From: Circinella umbellata
Lineage: Eukaryota; Mucoromycota; Mucoromycetes; Mucorales; Lichtheimiaceae
DNA length: 64,000 nucleotides
Direction of reading: 5' to 3'
Assembly: GCA_025093555.1 (NCBI GenBank)
Contig: JAIWNF010000002.1
Coordinates: 1,426,001 to 1,490,000, forward strand
A program made the translations under genes and the position numbers. Positions 1 through 10,255 of the stretch are shown piece after piece. A model generated the notes under the pieces. That model saw only the letters and a program-made list of their open reading frames with translations. It had not been told where the DNA came from and made no database searches. Each line of letters opens with the position of its first letter. The first letter of the stretch is position 1.

Positions 1-1777
1 ACCACAAATATACTTTTTTTACTACCTCTTTGATATCTTTTTTCCAACAGAACCATAATAAGACAATTAATGATGAGGAAATTAACATATAACTAAAGAA
101 TTCTCGAAAATAAAAGAGTGAACGTGAACTCGAGGAATTCTCCGATTTCGAGGAACTTAATAATGGCCGATGCAATCTCAACGTATTATTCTCGACATCG
201 AAGGTAAATATTTCGTTTTCATTAGATTCAAGTCCTATATTAATATACAGATATATGAAAAAAAATATGAAGTAGTCAGTATATGGCATCTTTCAATAAA
301 AATGATGTACTGATCAAATTAATGTTTATGTACTACCTCGCATCATAAAAATATGCTCATCGTTGTATAGATTGGCTACATGGGAGACATTTCCAAATGA
401 TGGTTCAGGAACCGCATTGTTAACTGTAACTTCTGTCCACCTCCATTGAGAAATATCCAACATATATACCATATTGAAGTCATTTAATATATCTTTTTGT
501 ATTTTACAAGTATAGAAAGTTTAGCTGAACGAAAACTCAATAACATGTAAAAGTTATCAATATACTTACCTGAATACAAGTAGTATAATAAATTTTTATC
601 CCACCCTACATTGTATAAACAACAACCCATATTAGTTTTAAGCTGAACTGGCTTATATTTGATCATAGCATAAGTTTGCTATTAGGTATTCGTGTTAAAC
701 GTCTTTTTTTCCAACTACTTTTGTGTAAAATCATTAATATTTACCTTGAAAACTAGTTTCGTAAGAAATTGACATATTTTCAAATATAAGTTCATCACCC
801 CCGAATGTTTTCTGTTCAACTAAACTATTTTCACTCGGATCAAACAAGCAAGCCAACTGGTCAACCCCTGTAATATATAATATTTGCTGATCTCTATTTA
901 TTTTTTTAGTCAACGTTAGTCTTTAAAGTAGTAAAAAAGAAAAGTGTACAAAGTTCTCGAAATTATTTTCTGATATAGGACTTGTTAATGTGTTAAATAC
1001 TATATATACTTACTCTAAAATAAACGCATGCACATTTTTTAACAATTCTGGTCCGATTGTCGTATCTTCTTGGGATATTGCCGGTGCAAATAGCTGGTGG
1101 ACAGGATCATACTTCCATATTATAACTGAGTCTGTAGTACCATTCGTATCTGTCAGCTTCCCTCCCGTAATATATATATTGCCATTTGATGCTGCCATGG
1201 CTGAAGCAAATGCTCTGTTCTTTGGCGGAGAAATTACTGTACTCTCATTTACTTGTGATTGAACAACAGCAGGAATGGATGTCCACTGCGAATCGCTAAA
1301 ATCATACTGTTCCACGTACATTGGAACATCTTCACTTATACTTATCCGGGATTCTCGATAGCCTCCAAAAAATAAAACACGATCATTGTTGGTTGGATCC
1401 ATTACTGCGGCAGCCCCGGTAGCAAAATGTTTATAGTCGCGGCTGTTGTCAACAAAATCGTAATATAAAGTAAGTTTTTCATCATCAGCGGTAATGACGT
1501 TGAAATATGGTACAATATCTCTAAACGTTTCTGTAGAGTGTATGCCTTCACCACCCCATACATATGCCACATTATTTCGTTCAAAAGTTGCTGAGTATCG
1601 TCTAGGCGGATTTCTTAACGGATCTGACGAGTTGTAACTTGATGTAAAGCGATCCGCAAAAGGGTCGCTTCTTGCATATAGTATAATACTGAAATAGTTG
1701 TCAATAAAAGCTATGAAAACAAAAAGCCATAATAAGATCATGTTTTTCCATCTTTGATGTAGTTGTGTGTACAGCAT
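1..1777 (-). CDS. Kelch-repeat membrane protein, copy 1 (3' end beyond window)
   Basis: Four exons read on the minus strand: 1014-1777, 745-893, 337-492 and 234 to below 1, all phase-consistent. The start is the ATG at 1777, followed by a hydrophobic signal-like segment (ILLWLFVFIAF). Kelch-type blades follow, with paired glycines and aromatic residues (YVWGGEG, LFFGGYRES, IYITGGKL), so an extracellular beta-propeller is likely. The last visible exon has a membrane segment ending LIVLLWFCWKK and is still open at base 1. It is a diverged paralogue of the gene at 14118-17848, whose structure suggests this one continues into two more exons outside the window. Ligand and function are unknown. The N-terminus carries an insertion (IILYARSDPFAD) absent from copy 2. 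Confidence 0.75.
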
Positions 1778-3948
1778 TAGAAGAAATAATTAAAAAAAAT
1801 ATGGAAGAAGGAAAAGAACAAAAAGTCTTTATTTGATTTTCTCAATTTCTATAATTCGTTTACCAGAATTATTAAGCTTACCATTTATCCTATGTATTGG
1901 TAGCACAGCAATAAAGCAAAAATGACTTTTGTAATACTTATGTTTGTAAGAAAACAAAACATGGTATTATACGCACACAGTAAAGCTACTGGTATATGTT
2001 TTACAGTAAAGCATATAAACACTACAAAACCCCTACGTAACTTGTTCATTAATTTATAAAAAAAAACAAAGACTTACGTATATACCACAGATCACACATA
2101 TGCGCAACTAGTATCGCATTTTCTGAAAATCAATGTTGTTGCAAAAAATAAATTAGGTACGTACATATTTGTATTATAAAATTTTAATTCTGCAACTTGC
2201 CAGAATTAAACATGCAACCGTGTAACGATACTAAAAATCACCTAATTTCTGGAATGGCGGCCCATTGAAATTTTGTGTTACTTTTGACCTCATATACACA
2301 ATCTTCACAACAGCAGCCAGTATATTTTATACGAAGGGATACTTCATAGCTGATTACGCATTTTTGTCATCGAATTCTGTAATGATAATGGAATATTTAA
2401 AATAACCAATATTTTTTTTAAATAGAAATGCATTGAGAAAAGTATAGTGTCAAGTTCGTTGATAATAATTGCTGCATTTTCAAATAGAGCACTATCATTA
2501 TCATCAGAACTTTCAATTCCTTAAATAATATTGTTTGCAATAAAAATTATACTCTAATTGGTTAAAACTCTGTCATTTATATTTAACAAAACAGTAACAA
2601 AAAAAATATATCTTTCTTTGTCCGTATTTATTAGAATAGTAAAAGATAGTTCAAGGGAGCCAAAACAACGACAAAGCGCAATATACAAAACAAAATGCTG
2701 GTTACAAATAAAAACTTTGTTCTCCATGGGCCATTTCAGTTATGATATAATGTAGAAGGGAGTAAATTAATAATCACGTGTATATCATATTATTCATTTT
2801 TTTTTACATTTATTGTATTTCAAGAAGGTCATATTAAGCTGGAAAATGTGATCTAGAAGCGAGAAACTAAAAAAGAATATTTATTAATCTAATAAAGAAA
2901 ACCAATGCATTGAGTTACTTGGTATTAAACGTTTTTTTAAACCGTAGAAATTATACTATCAATGCTATTAACAACAAATATAATATACCGAAACAGCTTT
3001 ATAATACATTACGTTAGTCTTTTATATATAAGTATTACAGGATTCGGCATTATTGATGACATATATTTAAGTGCCCTCACAATCAGATATGTCACGTACA
3101 AAAACAAAAGTTGTTAAGTATTACTAGGCTATCATATAAAGCTCTTGTTTTCTTTTTTTTAACGGTTAACGGGATTTCGTTGGTCTCTTGTTGACCACAA
3201 TAAAAAAAAAGATAAGCACCTCCCACTATCTACGGCAGTACGTAGGATCAAGATTTCCCGAAATGGAGGGGGGGATCATGTTGCCTGGGTTACAAGCAAC
3301 TGAGACGGAAAAAGGCTGGTTTCGCATAATATTAATAATAAAAACTATAAAAAAAGCGCCTTAACAGTTAAGTACGTAGCGATAATTATATAATAATTAT
3401 ATTGTGCAGAGTCATTGAAATTATTTTTTTTAATGTTGCAAACATTTTAAAAAGGTAGCCTATAATCAGGTTTATCACCATAGCAATACAATGGCATGAA
3501 ATAATGAGATTATAAAGGCTTTGCTACATAACAACTACATATGAACTTCTCCAATGAATGCTGATAATTAGCTTTCTGGAAATCATTATTACATACTTTC
3601 ATTTATTGTGTTATATATATTCATACTACTAATAATATCAATGTACTATAACGGTATAATTACTCAAAAAAAAAAAAAACTAAAAATATACAGTATTGAA
3701 ATATAGGATTCGTATATTTGAAAATCCAATCATATATATTCATGCTGATGGTAACTGGTTATATACTCTAAGCTTATACCGTGCATATCGATTACTAGAT
3801 TATACGAAAAAGTCTTTAACCAGAGTATTATATAGCTGAAGAAGTGATAAAAAATTTCAGTCAGATACGTACCGACAAAACATATACTATACGTAGTGGC
3901 AATAAGTTTGACTTTGTACTGAGACCAAAAAAATAATTTAATTGTAAA

Positions 3949-4020
3949 GGATGCATGAAAGAGTACCTAAAAAAAATTTCATTGTTTTCTCGTTGCTTTT
4001 TATCTATTCTTTCACTTGTA
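3949..4020 (+). promoter_or_regulatory. Conserved upstream block of mini-peptide gene, copy 1
   Basis: Contains GGATGCATGAAAGAGTACCT and then TTTTTATCTATTCTTTCACTT, nearly unchanged at 23889-23970 although the surrounding spacer has diverged. It lies about 300 bp before the start codon of the 61-residue gene. A role as an upstream activating element is inference from conservation alone. Confidence 0.4.
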
Positions 4021-4177
4021 AAGTACCATTATTATAACCCCATCCCTCTTTTTTTTCTAAATTACAAAAATGTTGTTAGTTAATAATTTTATTGCTGTGC
4101 CAAAGTAATCGAGTATTCATTGTTGTTATTACTATAATCTATATTCGTTACTGCCTGTTGAAGACGGAATAAAAAAA

Positions 4178-4187
4178 TATATAAAAA
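4178..4187 (+). promoter_or_regulatory. TATA box of mini-peptide gene, copy 1
   Basis: TATATAAAAA followed by GGCACTTATATTT, about 130 bp before the ATG at 4319. The same TATAAAAAGGCAC context occurs at 24126 before copy 2. Confidence 0.45.
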
Positions 4188-4318
4188 GGCACTTATATTT
4201 TTAACAAAAAAAATTATTATTACACATCAACAACGATAAACATACAAACTTATTCTTTTATATTACTTTTTACAGCGACTATATATTTCTTTACATTTAT
4301 TCATTTTCTATTATAAAA

Positions 4319-4504
4319 ATGCGCTTTTCTTCTGCTGTTCTTCTTACTATTCCTTTTCTTGTTTCTTCTGCTTCTCTTATTATGGCAGAACCTTTTCTCA
4401 AAAACGAAAAAAAATCAGCAGGGACCACTATGGTTGACGATAACAATATTATTTTGGGACTTGCTCTTACTGGTGTTGCAAGTATTGGTTCTTTATTTGT
4501 GTGA
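4319..4504 (+). CDS. 61-residue secreted, possibly GPI-anchored mini-protein, copy 1
   Basis: Residues 1-23 form a clear signal peptide ending in IMA. About 20 polar residues follow (KSAGTTMVDDNN at the end), then an 18-residue hydrophobic tail (residues 44-61) with no charged residue after it. This is the layout of a GPI-anchor precursor whose mature part would be only about 20 residues; the D/N run at 40-43 is a plausible anchor site. A paralogue at 24280-24465 keeps the length and most of the polar core, so the frame is under selection. Promoter elements are shared too. The function is unknown. The alternative is a small protein with two membrane segments. Confidence 0.75.
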   Translation: MRFSSAVLLTIPFLVSSASLIMAEPFLKNEKKSAGTTMVDDNNIILGLALTGVASIGSLFV

Positions 4505-5646
4505 TTGTTTTTGAATATAAAACTCCACTATTCCTAAACATGATATTTATCCAAAAAAAAAATTGTTGTTTTCAAATTGTATCTTCTCTTTTGCTTAGTA
4601 CTATTGTAAATTGCTCATCATATTGTTTTGATCTTTTTGATTCAAATAAAAAAACATTTTGCATAAGCCAATCCTCTTCTTTGTCAGAGCCAATAAGATC
4701 ATCGCCGTGTAACTTCAACAAAAAAACAGTTGATAGAATCATACATATCAATGAACTACTTTCAAAAAGAGACAGAAACACTTTAATTGTTAAACAAATA
4801 ATTATTTATTTAATTCTTTGCTGTTGTTTATGCTCACTCTCTCATGTAGTAATATAACTCCACTAGTGGTTCTTAATAAACGTATTTTTTATTGTCTACA
4901 TTGATACGTAATGATATCAATGTAATTGTTCTTTTTACGACTAGAACTCGGGCTCAAAAGCCCACTTTCTAATTGAACAATATCCTGTTCTAATTGTCGA
5001 GGTCTTTTTCCATAACGAGAAATTTCTTCAACACGTTTATAAATTCATTCAATACATTGTTTTTCTTCTTCCAAATTCATAATATTTGGCTATATATAAA
5101 AGTGTATATAAGAATATTAGTTTTACGTACTTTTTTTTTTACTATTTAATTTCAGTTGTGCGATGTTACTTTAATTTTCTGAATATTCCTTCTTGTGCAC
5201 AGAGCAGTTCCTTGGTTGTTTGGATAGTAGATCTGTATCCATTGTAAAGCAAGACCCGAGTTCATCATTTGTTTGGCGTAAAAATAGTGTTCTTGTTCAC
5301 ATTTTTCCAATCAACAATTGTAAAAGAAAAAGAAACTATTAGGGACACCCCCACTTTACCTTTAACTTTGAATTTGTTACACTGTACTTTACAAACAAAA
5401 ATAATATAATTATAGAGATTGAATGGCAATATATTTAGACATCAAAATTGAGATTTATTTTATCTTTAAATTGAAATTTACAACTATTTGAAAAAAAAAA
5501 AAGTGATAATAATAGCTGATTATTTGTCATACGTACTGTATATGTGATATTTAGGCATTTATATTCATGAAGAAGTAATTAAGTACTATTGTTCGAGATG
5601 CATTTTGCTCTGTTATTTTTGTTTTTATGATACAATCGTTTTTGTA
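4505..5646. other. Intergenic region between duplication and palindrome
   Basis: The first 150 bases match the 3' flank of the paralogous gene near 24470-24600. The rest is AT-rich sequence with short poly-A/T tracts. A 118-codon open frame at 4501-4857 lacks a usable start, has no counterpart in the paralogue, and was not called. Confidence 0.5.
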
Positions 5647-5952
5647 ATAGACATTGTCTTTCTGTTTACATTCAATCCTGTCACAAATGGCACACGTATT
5701 TGTATTTTTCTTTACGGATGCCTTTAAGAAGGATTGTTATTCTTACTATTTTTCTTTTTCTATGTATCTGTAAATGTTATTGTGGTGCTATACGTAATAG
5801 AATTTGGATTGTTTCTACTACGTAGGAGCTCACGAGCACTCGCTAATTCTTTAACTACAGTTAACTCTTCTGAAGGCATGTTTACTGCTTTACGTAGAAG
5901 AAATCGATTCCATGGCTCTGGCTTTGATGTAGATTTCTGTTATGCTACTTGA
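5647..5952 (-). pseudogene. Zinc-finger-like gene fragment, left-arm copy
   Basis: Mirror of the plus-strand reading at 12850-13198. This copy is cut off at the palindrome edge, so it lacks the final cysteine-containing residues. It also has a 1-base difference next to the presumed intron and a 33-base deletion relative to the right arm. It is divergent from the nuclease-like/HSP20 gene that starts at 6016. The opposite strand also shows an open frame here, so the coding strand is not certain. Confidence 0.35.
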
Positions 5953-6039
5953 TTGAATCTCAGCAGCATTTCATGGTCAAAATTGAATTTTTGAACTCTG
6001 CTGACTTTGGGAACAATGGATTATTTCATTTGCAAGAAT

Positions 6040-7078
6040 AGGGATCTTAGTACAATCCGGATTTATAACCGATCCGTTTTTCATACGGATTGGATGGGAT
6101 TTGGATTGTGTCTCAACGGATTCGGATCGGATTCGGATCGTAATTCTACAATCCGGATTGTAAACGGATTGAGATCTATGGATCCATCGGATTTTCTGAT
6201 CCGTCATTATAATTATAGAGTAATGGATCAAAGTTTTAACAATGCTGTGATAAGGTATATATATATTCAAATAAAGAAGAGAGTAAGGTTTTTGTATATA
6301 ATTATATACTTGAATAGAGCAGTTGAAAAGAAAAGTAGTAATGGCTTTAATATAGAAAAGAAATATCTGAAGATTAAAAAGAGAGATTAATGAACTTAAT
6401 TATTATTTTTATTAATCTAGTAATGATAAAGAGAATTATGAACTTTTATTTGGTTGTACAGAAAAGGTAAGCTTATACCTTTTTTTTTCAGCACACCGGA
6501 AATTTACTACTTGCCCCCACAAAAAGAAAAATCCACGTCATGTTATATTTCTGCACCATAACTTTTTTTTTCACTATAAACTTTTTTATCACTATAACTT
6601 TTTTTTTCCTACTATAACTTTTCCACTATAATTTTTTCTCAACTATAACTTTCTTTTCTCTGTAACTTCCTTTTTCCCATTATAACTTTTTATTACTACA
6701 ATTCTTTTTTTATTATAACTTATTTATTTCCTATTATGTTTTTCAAACCAAAATAATAAAATCATCTAAAAACATTGCACCTCTGTTACCAATGTTTTAC
6801 TTTTCTTAAACGATCTCAAACGACTACCATACACAATCTTGTAAAATACCTTCTCTCATGAAAAAATACTGTGACATCTACTATATAGCCTAATTTTTCA
6901 TCTAATTGATTCTTTTGCATTACGGATTACGGATTCAATCCGGATTTTTACGAAACGGATTCGGATTGCAATTCTCTAATCCGTGGACAATCCGGATTTC
7001 CGAAAATCCGATCCCTTTCAAAATGGATCGGATTCGAAATGGTGCCAATCCGATCCGGATCGGTTTACTAAGAACCAT
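6040..7078. mobile_element. Non-autonomous hAT-like element (1,039 bp)
   Basis: Flanked by a near-perfect 8-bp target duplication (GCAAGAAT at 6032-6039, ACAAGAAT at 7079-7086); the right arm of the palindrome supplies the empty site. Imperfect terminal repeats AGGGATCTTAGTA and ATGGTTCTTAGTA. Both ends carry dense subterminal copies of CCGGAT/GGATTCGGATTG motifs in both orientations, and the middle has a CTATAACTTTTT-type array. No transposase ORF. The 8-bp duplication and TAGGG-like ends suggest the hAT superfamily. End fragments recur at 56905-57030 and 60287-60320. Confidence 0.75.
6557..6745. repeat. Degenerate CTATAACTTTTT tandem array
   Basis: About ten imperfect copies of (A)CTATAACTTTTTT spaced 14-25 bp, inside the hAT-like element between its two subterminal repeat zones. 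Confidence 0.6.
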
Positions 7079-8419
7079 ACAAGAATCCTAAAGAATGGGA
7101 CATTGACGCAGTATATGATTTATACAAAACTCTTAATCCAAATGACACGCATGAACAGCTACTTTTTTCTATTTATAAAGCCCTTCAATTATTAAAATCA
7201 TTGAATTCACCGGTTGGAGCTGCAGCATCAAACTTGTTTAGAAGATGGAATAAAAATAAAGTATGTTGTGCTCTATTACGTCTCTTCAAATGAATTAATA
7301 AAGCGTTACTAATTATGTTTATTGTTAGAATGATCTTGGTAATAAATCTACGTCCGCTTCTCTTCAAGTATCATCAAGTGAATGTTTCGCAGGTCACCAG
7401 ACCACTCAAATTATCAAAGACAAGTAAGTTTACCTTTCTGCTTGTTTAGGTAGTCAGCCACTGTAACTCGTCAAGAACTTTACCACTGACCAATATTTTT
7501 TTTATTTATTTTACTGTTATTAGTAATGGTGAAATAATACAAAAGAATGACGTCAAAAATGTTAGTCTTCAACAAATAAAAATAATCCAAGTGTCGAAAT
7601 ATGCAATTCACTGATATTTGTCATTTGCTCGTAGATTTATACCACTCTCACCATTAGGTCCCACAATCCAATGATCAAAATGATGAGATAACTGATGAGA
7701 GTAACACTGAAGACGACGCACTAAAAAATGATGAAGCCACTCTCGACTTTGCTAAATGGATTAACCAATTTTCAAGAATGACATGGACCGAACAGCTAGA
7801 ACATTTATATGAAGAGCAGTATGTAGCGACTTTTTTATTTTATTTTGATAGTTTAGGATTTAACGAAATTGATGAAACTCTTTTTAACCAATCTTCCACA
7901 ACAATGTAATTAGTGGCAAAAGCAACCACCTCGATATAATGAAGATAAAACTATCAAAAAGGCGACATTCAATAATTAGACACTATTTGAAGTCATTAAA
8001 GTTTGAATTTGTTGTTACAAAAGAGAAGCTCTCTGTTTGGCTAGTCTTCGTCAATATAAAACTCTTGACGATTTCAACGCGTTGAAAACTCGATTATTTA
8101 TGCAACAACATGTCTCACCAAATATTGAATTTATCAGAAATGCACTTCACCAAGTGTACGTAGAATTTTACACCTTATTAGCGGGATAAAAGGGAGATCT
8201 AGTGAGGTGAAAATGGATGTATATTAGTAGTATTCAAACTAATTTATCGTTATATTTATAGCTCATTATTTTGGAATAATACTACCAATATTTTAAATAA
8301 TCTTGAGGACTGGTGGCGAATTGTATTATATGGATCGGTGTTCGATCATGCATTTGCTTCAATTAAACAATACAATGTCATTCGGTATGGTGAATTATGA
8401 TTGTATTTTATGGTTGTAT

Positions 8420-9040
8420 TGCTACCCTTTTTTTTTCTTTCTTTTTATTAATTTTATTATTATGTATATTATCACCTTATAAATTATCAACATCAGTAAT
8501 ATCTCATTATTATAATTAATCAACAAATAAAGAAGTATTTATCATGAATATTGTGTTCCATTCAGACCGTACCAACTGTTAAAGATAACCAGGATAATTG
8601 CTACACGTACTCGTGAATGTTACCTAAACCAGTAAGGGGCACACGTACAGGTAATTGCAACATTTACAAGTAATTGCAACACTTGCAAGTAACTGTTACA
8701 AGTGCAAGTTACTAATACTCAAGATTTCAGCCAATTATCAATTTTGGATAGATACATAGAAATTAGTATAAATAAGACATCTTTTTTCCTCAATTAAATC
8801 TTTAGTTCTACTAAGTTTACAAAGTTTTATTTAATTTATAATAAACTACTTGGTTCACTCACCATTATTTTCTATTTTCACCCTACAATCGGGATTGATT
8901 TATTTTGTTGGTTCTTAAATTAACCAAACTCTTTTATTTTTATAAGTTATTTATTTTAACTTATCCTTTTCCTTGAGTCATATACTCGGATATATTACTT
9001 TTTATTCATTTTTTCAACACGATACGACCGAAACGTATCA
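8420..9040. mobile_element. Probable solo LTR (621 bp)
   Basis: The right palindrome arm lacks this block. It begins TGCTACCC, ends GTATCA, and is flanked by GTAT on both sides (8416-8419, 9041-9044), as expected for TG...CA retrotransposon LTRs with a short target duplication. Inside are a TATA-like TATAAATAAG near 8768, an AATAAA near 8841, and short repeats of CAAGTAATTGCAAC near 8650-8705. It lies in intron 6 of the nuclease-like/HSP20 gene. No internal retrotransposon sequence is present. Confidence 0.6.
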
Positions 9041-10179
9041 GTATGACCATTAATAACTTATTAATTATAGGTATATAATAAAATTATATATAGGTCCGAA
9101 GCTGAACCACTAGCCTACAAAGAACATTACATACTGTCAAACGATGTTATTCCAATCGATGAAAAGAAAAAAAGCGACAAAGTTGACATGATTGTACGAA
9201 CCACCGATAACACCTTTGATGTATTTTCAGCCGAAGACAAACCACTGTTGGCCACACATAAAGCTGTATGCGAAACAATAGAAAAAAATAAAGATCGACG
9301 AGTAATAACATTGGATATTATTCAAAAAAAAATTACCATTTCCAGAACTCATCAGTGAATTTACCAACTATACCGCATTATGGCACGGAAATCACCTTAT
9401 GATCCAAGCGACAAAAAAGATCAATAATTACTACTATCACTACGAAGCCGCCAAAACATATATTCCATTATCTCCCAATAACTTTGATACCATTGCCGGA
9501 ATGCTGCTAATTGTTCTGTCATTGAAAGTAAGAAATAACAAATTATCTTTGTTCTGACAAAAATGAATCGACTACTAATTTTGTTTTTGTTTTTGTTTTT
9601 TATGAAAAAAAGCGGCATATTATATATAATTATAATCTTATCGATGTTTTAGCAAACGAACAAACAATGATTTCACTGGATGAAGGGTATCGATCACCAA
9701 TACCGTTAGATGATCAAGATGACTCAATCGAATATGACGAAAAGTTCATTGAAAAATTGCAAGTAGAGTTGGAGATTGAGTCGGAGAAGGAAAGTACTAT
9801 CAATATTAAACGCTACCGGGATGCTGTCGAAAAGGTGCCACTTGGGGATAACGAAGAGGACATCATTATGGCCACAGATATATTGAAAATATATAGTAGT
9901 ACTCAAGGTTTGACGGACAACAATCAGGGCGAATCAGAACAAATATATGAACCATCTTATGATATGTTGGAAAATGAAAAATCAGTTGTATTACGATTTG
10001 ATATTCCTGGTCTCCAACGAAAAGAAATTCATGTTCAGGTATTTCTACCCAACGTATTAAAAGTATCGGGCACTCGTAAGACGGAAAGCAGCACTCTTGG
10101 TTACTCAGTGATACATAAAGAATCATTTACAACCTTCTCAAGATCAGTGAAGATTGACAAGGCTATCGACTTCAAACAG

Positions 10180-10255
10180 GCAAAGATCGACATTCATGAT
10201 GGAGTTCTCGAGGTGATTATTCCAAAGAATGAATCAATTGTAATAGTAGAATAAT
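10180..10255 (+). other. Palindrome spacer
   Basis: Seventy-six non-palindromic bases at the centre. They encode the last residues of the HSP20 domain (ending ESIVIVE, stop at 10252-10254) for the left-arm gene and belong to neither arm. Confidence 0.85.

Larger units (their letters stand above)
1778..4318. other. Divergent intergenic region, copy 1
   Basis: No convincing gene. This AT-rich spacer separates the divergent kelch and mini-peptide genes. Patches align with 17849-24279, including the stretch near 2240-2310 that gives the empty site for the DIRS insertion, and a block near 3930-4020 upstream of the mini-peptide gene. Confidence 0.6.
1..4660. repeat. Segmental duplication, copy 1
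   Basis: Kelch gene (minus), intergenic DNA and mini secreted-peptide gene (plus) recur in the same order and orientation at 16081-24600. Similarity continues through the peptide gene's 3' flank to about 4660. The left limit lies outside the window. The copies are clearly diverged, with many substitutions and indels in the spacers, so this is not a recent duplication or an assembly artefact. Confidence 0.8.
5647..10179. repeat. Left arm of a 7.5-kb palindrome
   Basis: Reverse-complements 10256-13168. The arm ends sharply at ...CGACTTCAAACAG (10179), opposite CTGTTTGAAGTCG at 10256. Two insertions lengthen this arm relative to the other: a hAT-like element (6040-7078) and an LTR-like element (8420-9040). 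It also lacks about 33 and 20 bases near 5935 and 6010 that the right arm keeps. Apart from these, the arms look only a few percent different by eye. Confidence 0.9.
6016..10254 (+). pseudogene. PD-(D/E)XK-like + HSP20-domain gene, left-arm copy (disrupted)
   Basis: Eight exons can be joined in phase: 6016-6039 + 7087-7260, 7329-7423, 7524-7590, 7658-7818, 8024-8155, 8262-8384, 9094-9527 and 9613-10254; without its insertions this is about 616 codons. The C-terminal about 95 residues are an alpha-crystallin/HSP20 domain (VVLRFDIPGLQRKEI, then DGVLEVIIPK). Exon 7 holds KVDMIV then SAEDK, a spacing like the D...E-x-K core of PD-(D/E)XK nuclease-fold proteins; this is inference. Damage: a hAT-like element splits exon 1 after codon 8, and a run of nine A near 9324 (eight in the right arm) shifts the frame. 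The LTR-like insertion lies in intron 6. The 3' end is complete only in this copy. Confidence 0.65.

Noticed and set aside
4501..4857. 118-codon frame after the mini-peptide gene
   Set aside because: No ATG start, hydrophobic AT-driven composition, and no counterpart in the paralogous flank.
6007..7195. ORFs within the hAT-like element (127, 61 and 70 codons)
   Set aside because: They read through subterminal GGATTCGGATTG words; all three frames give the same kind of repetitive peptide.
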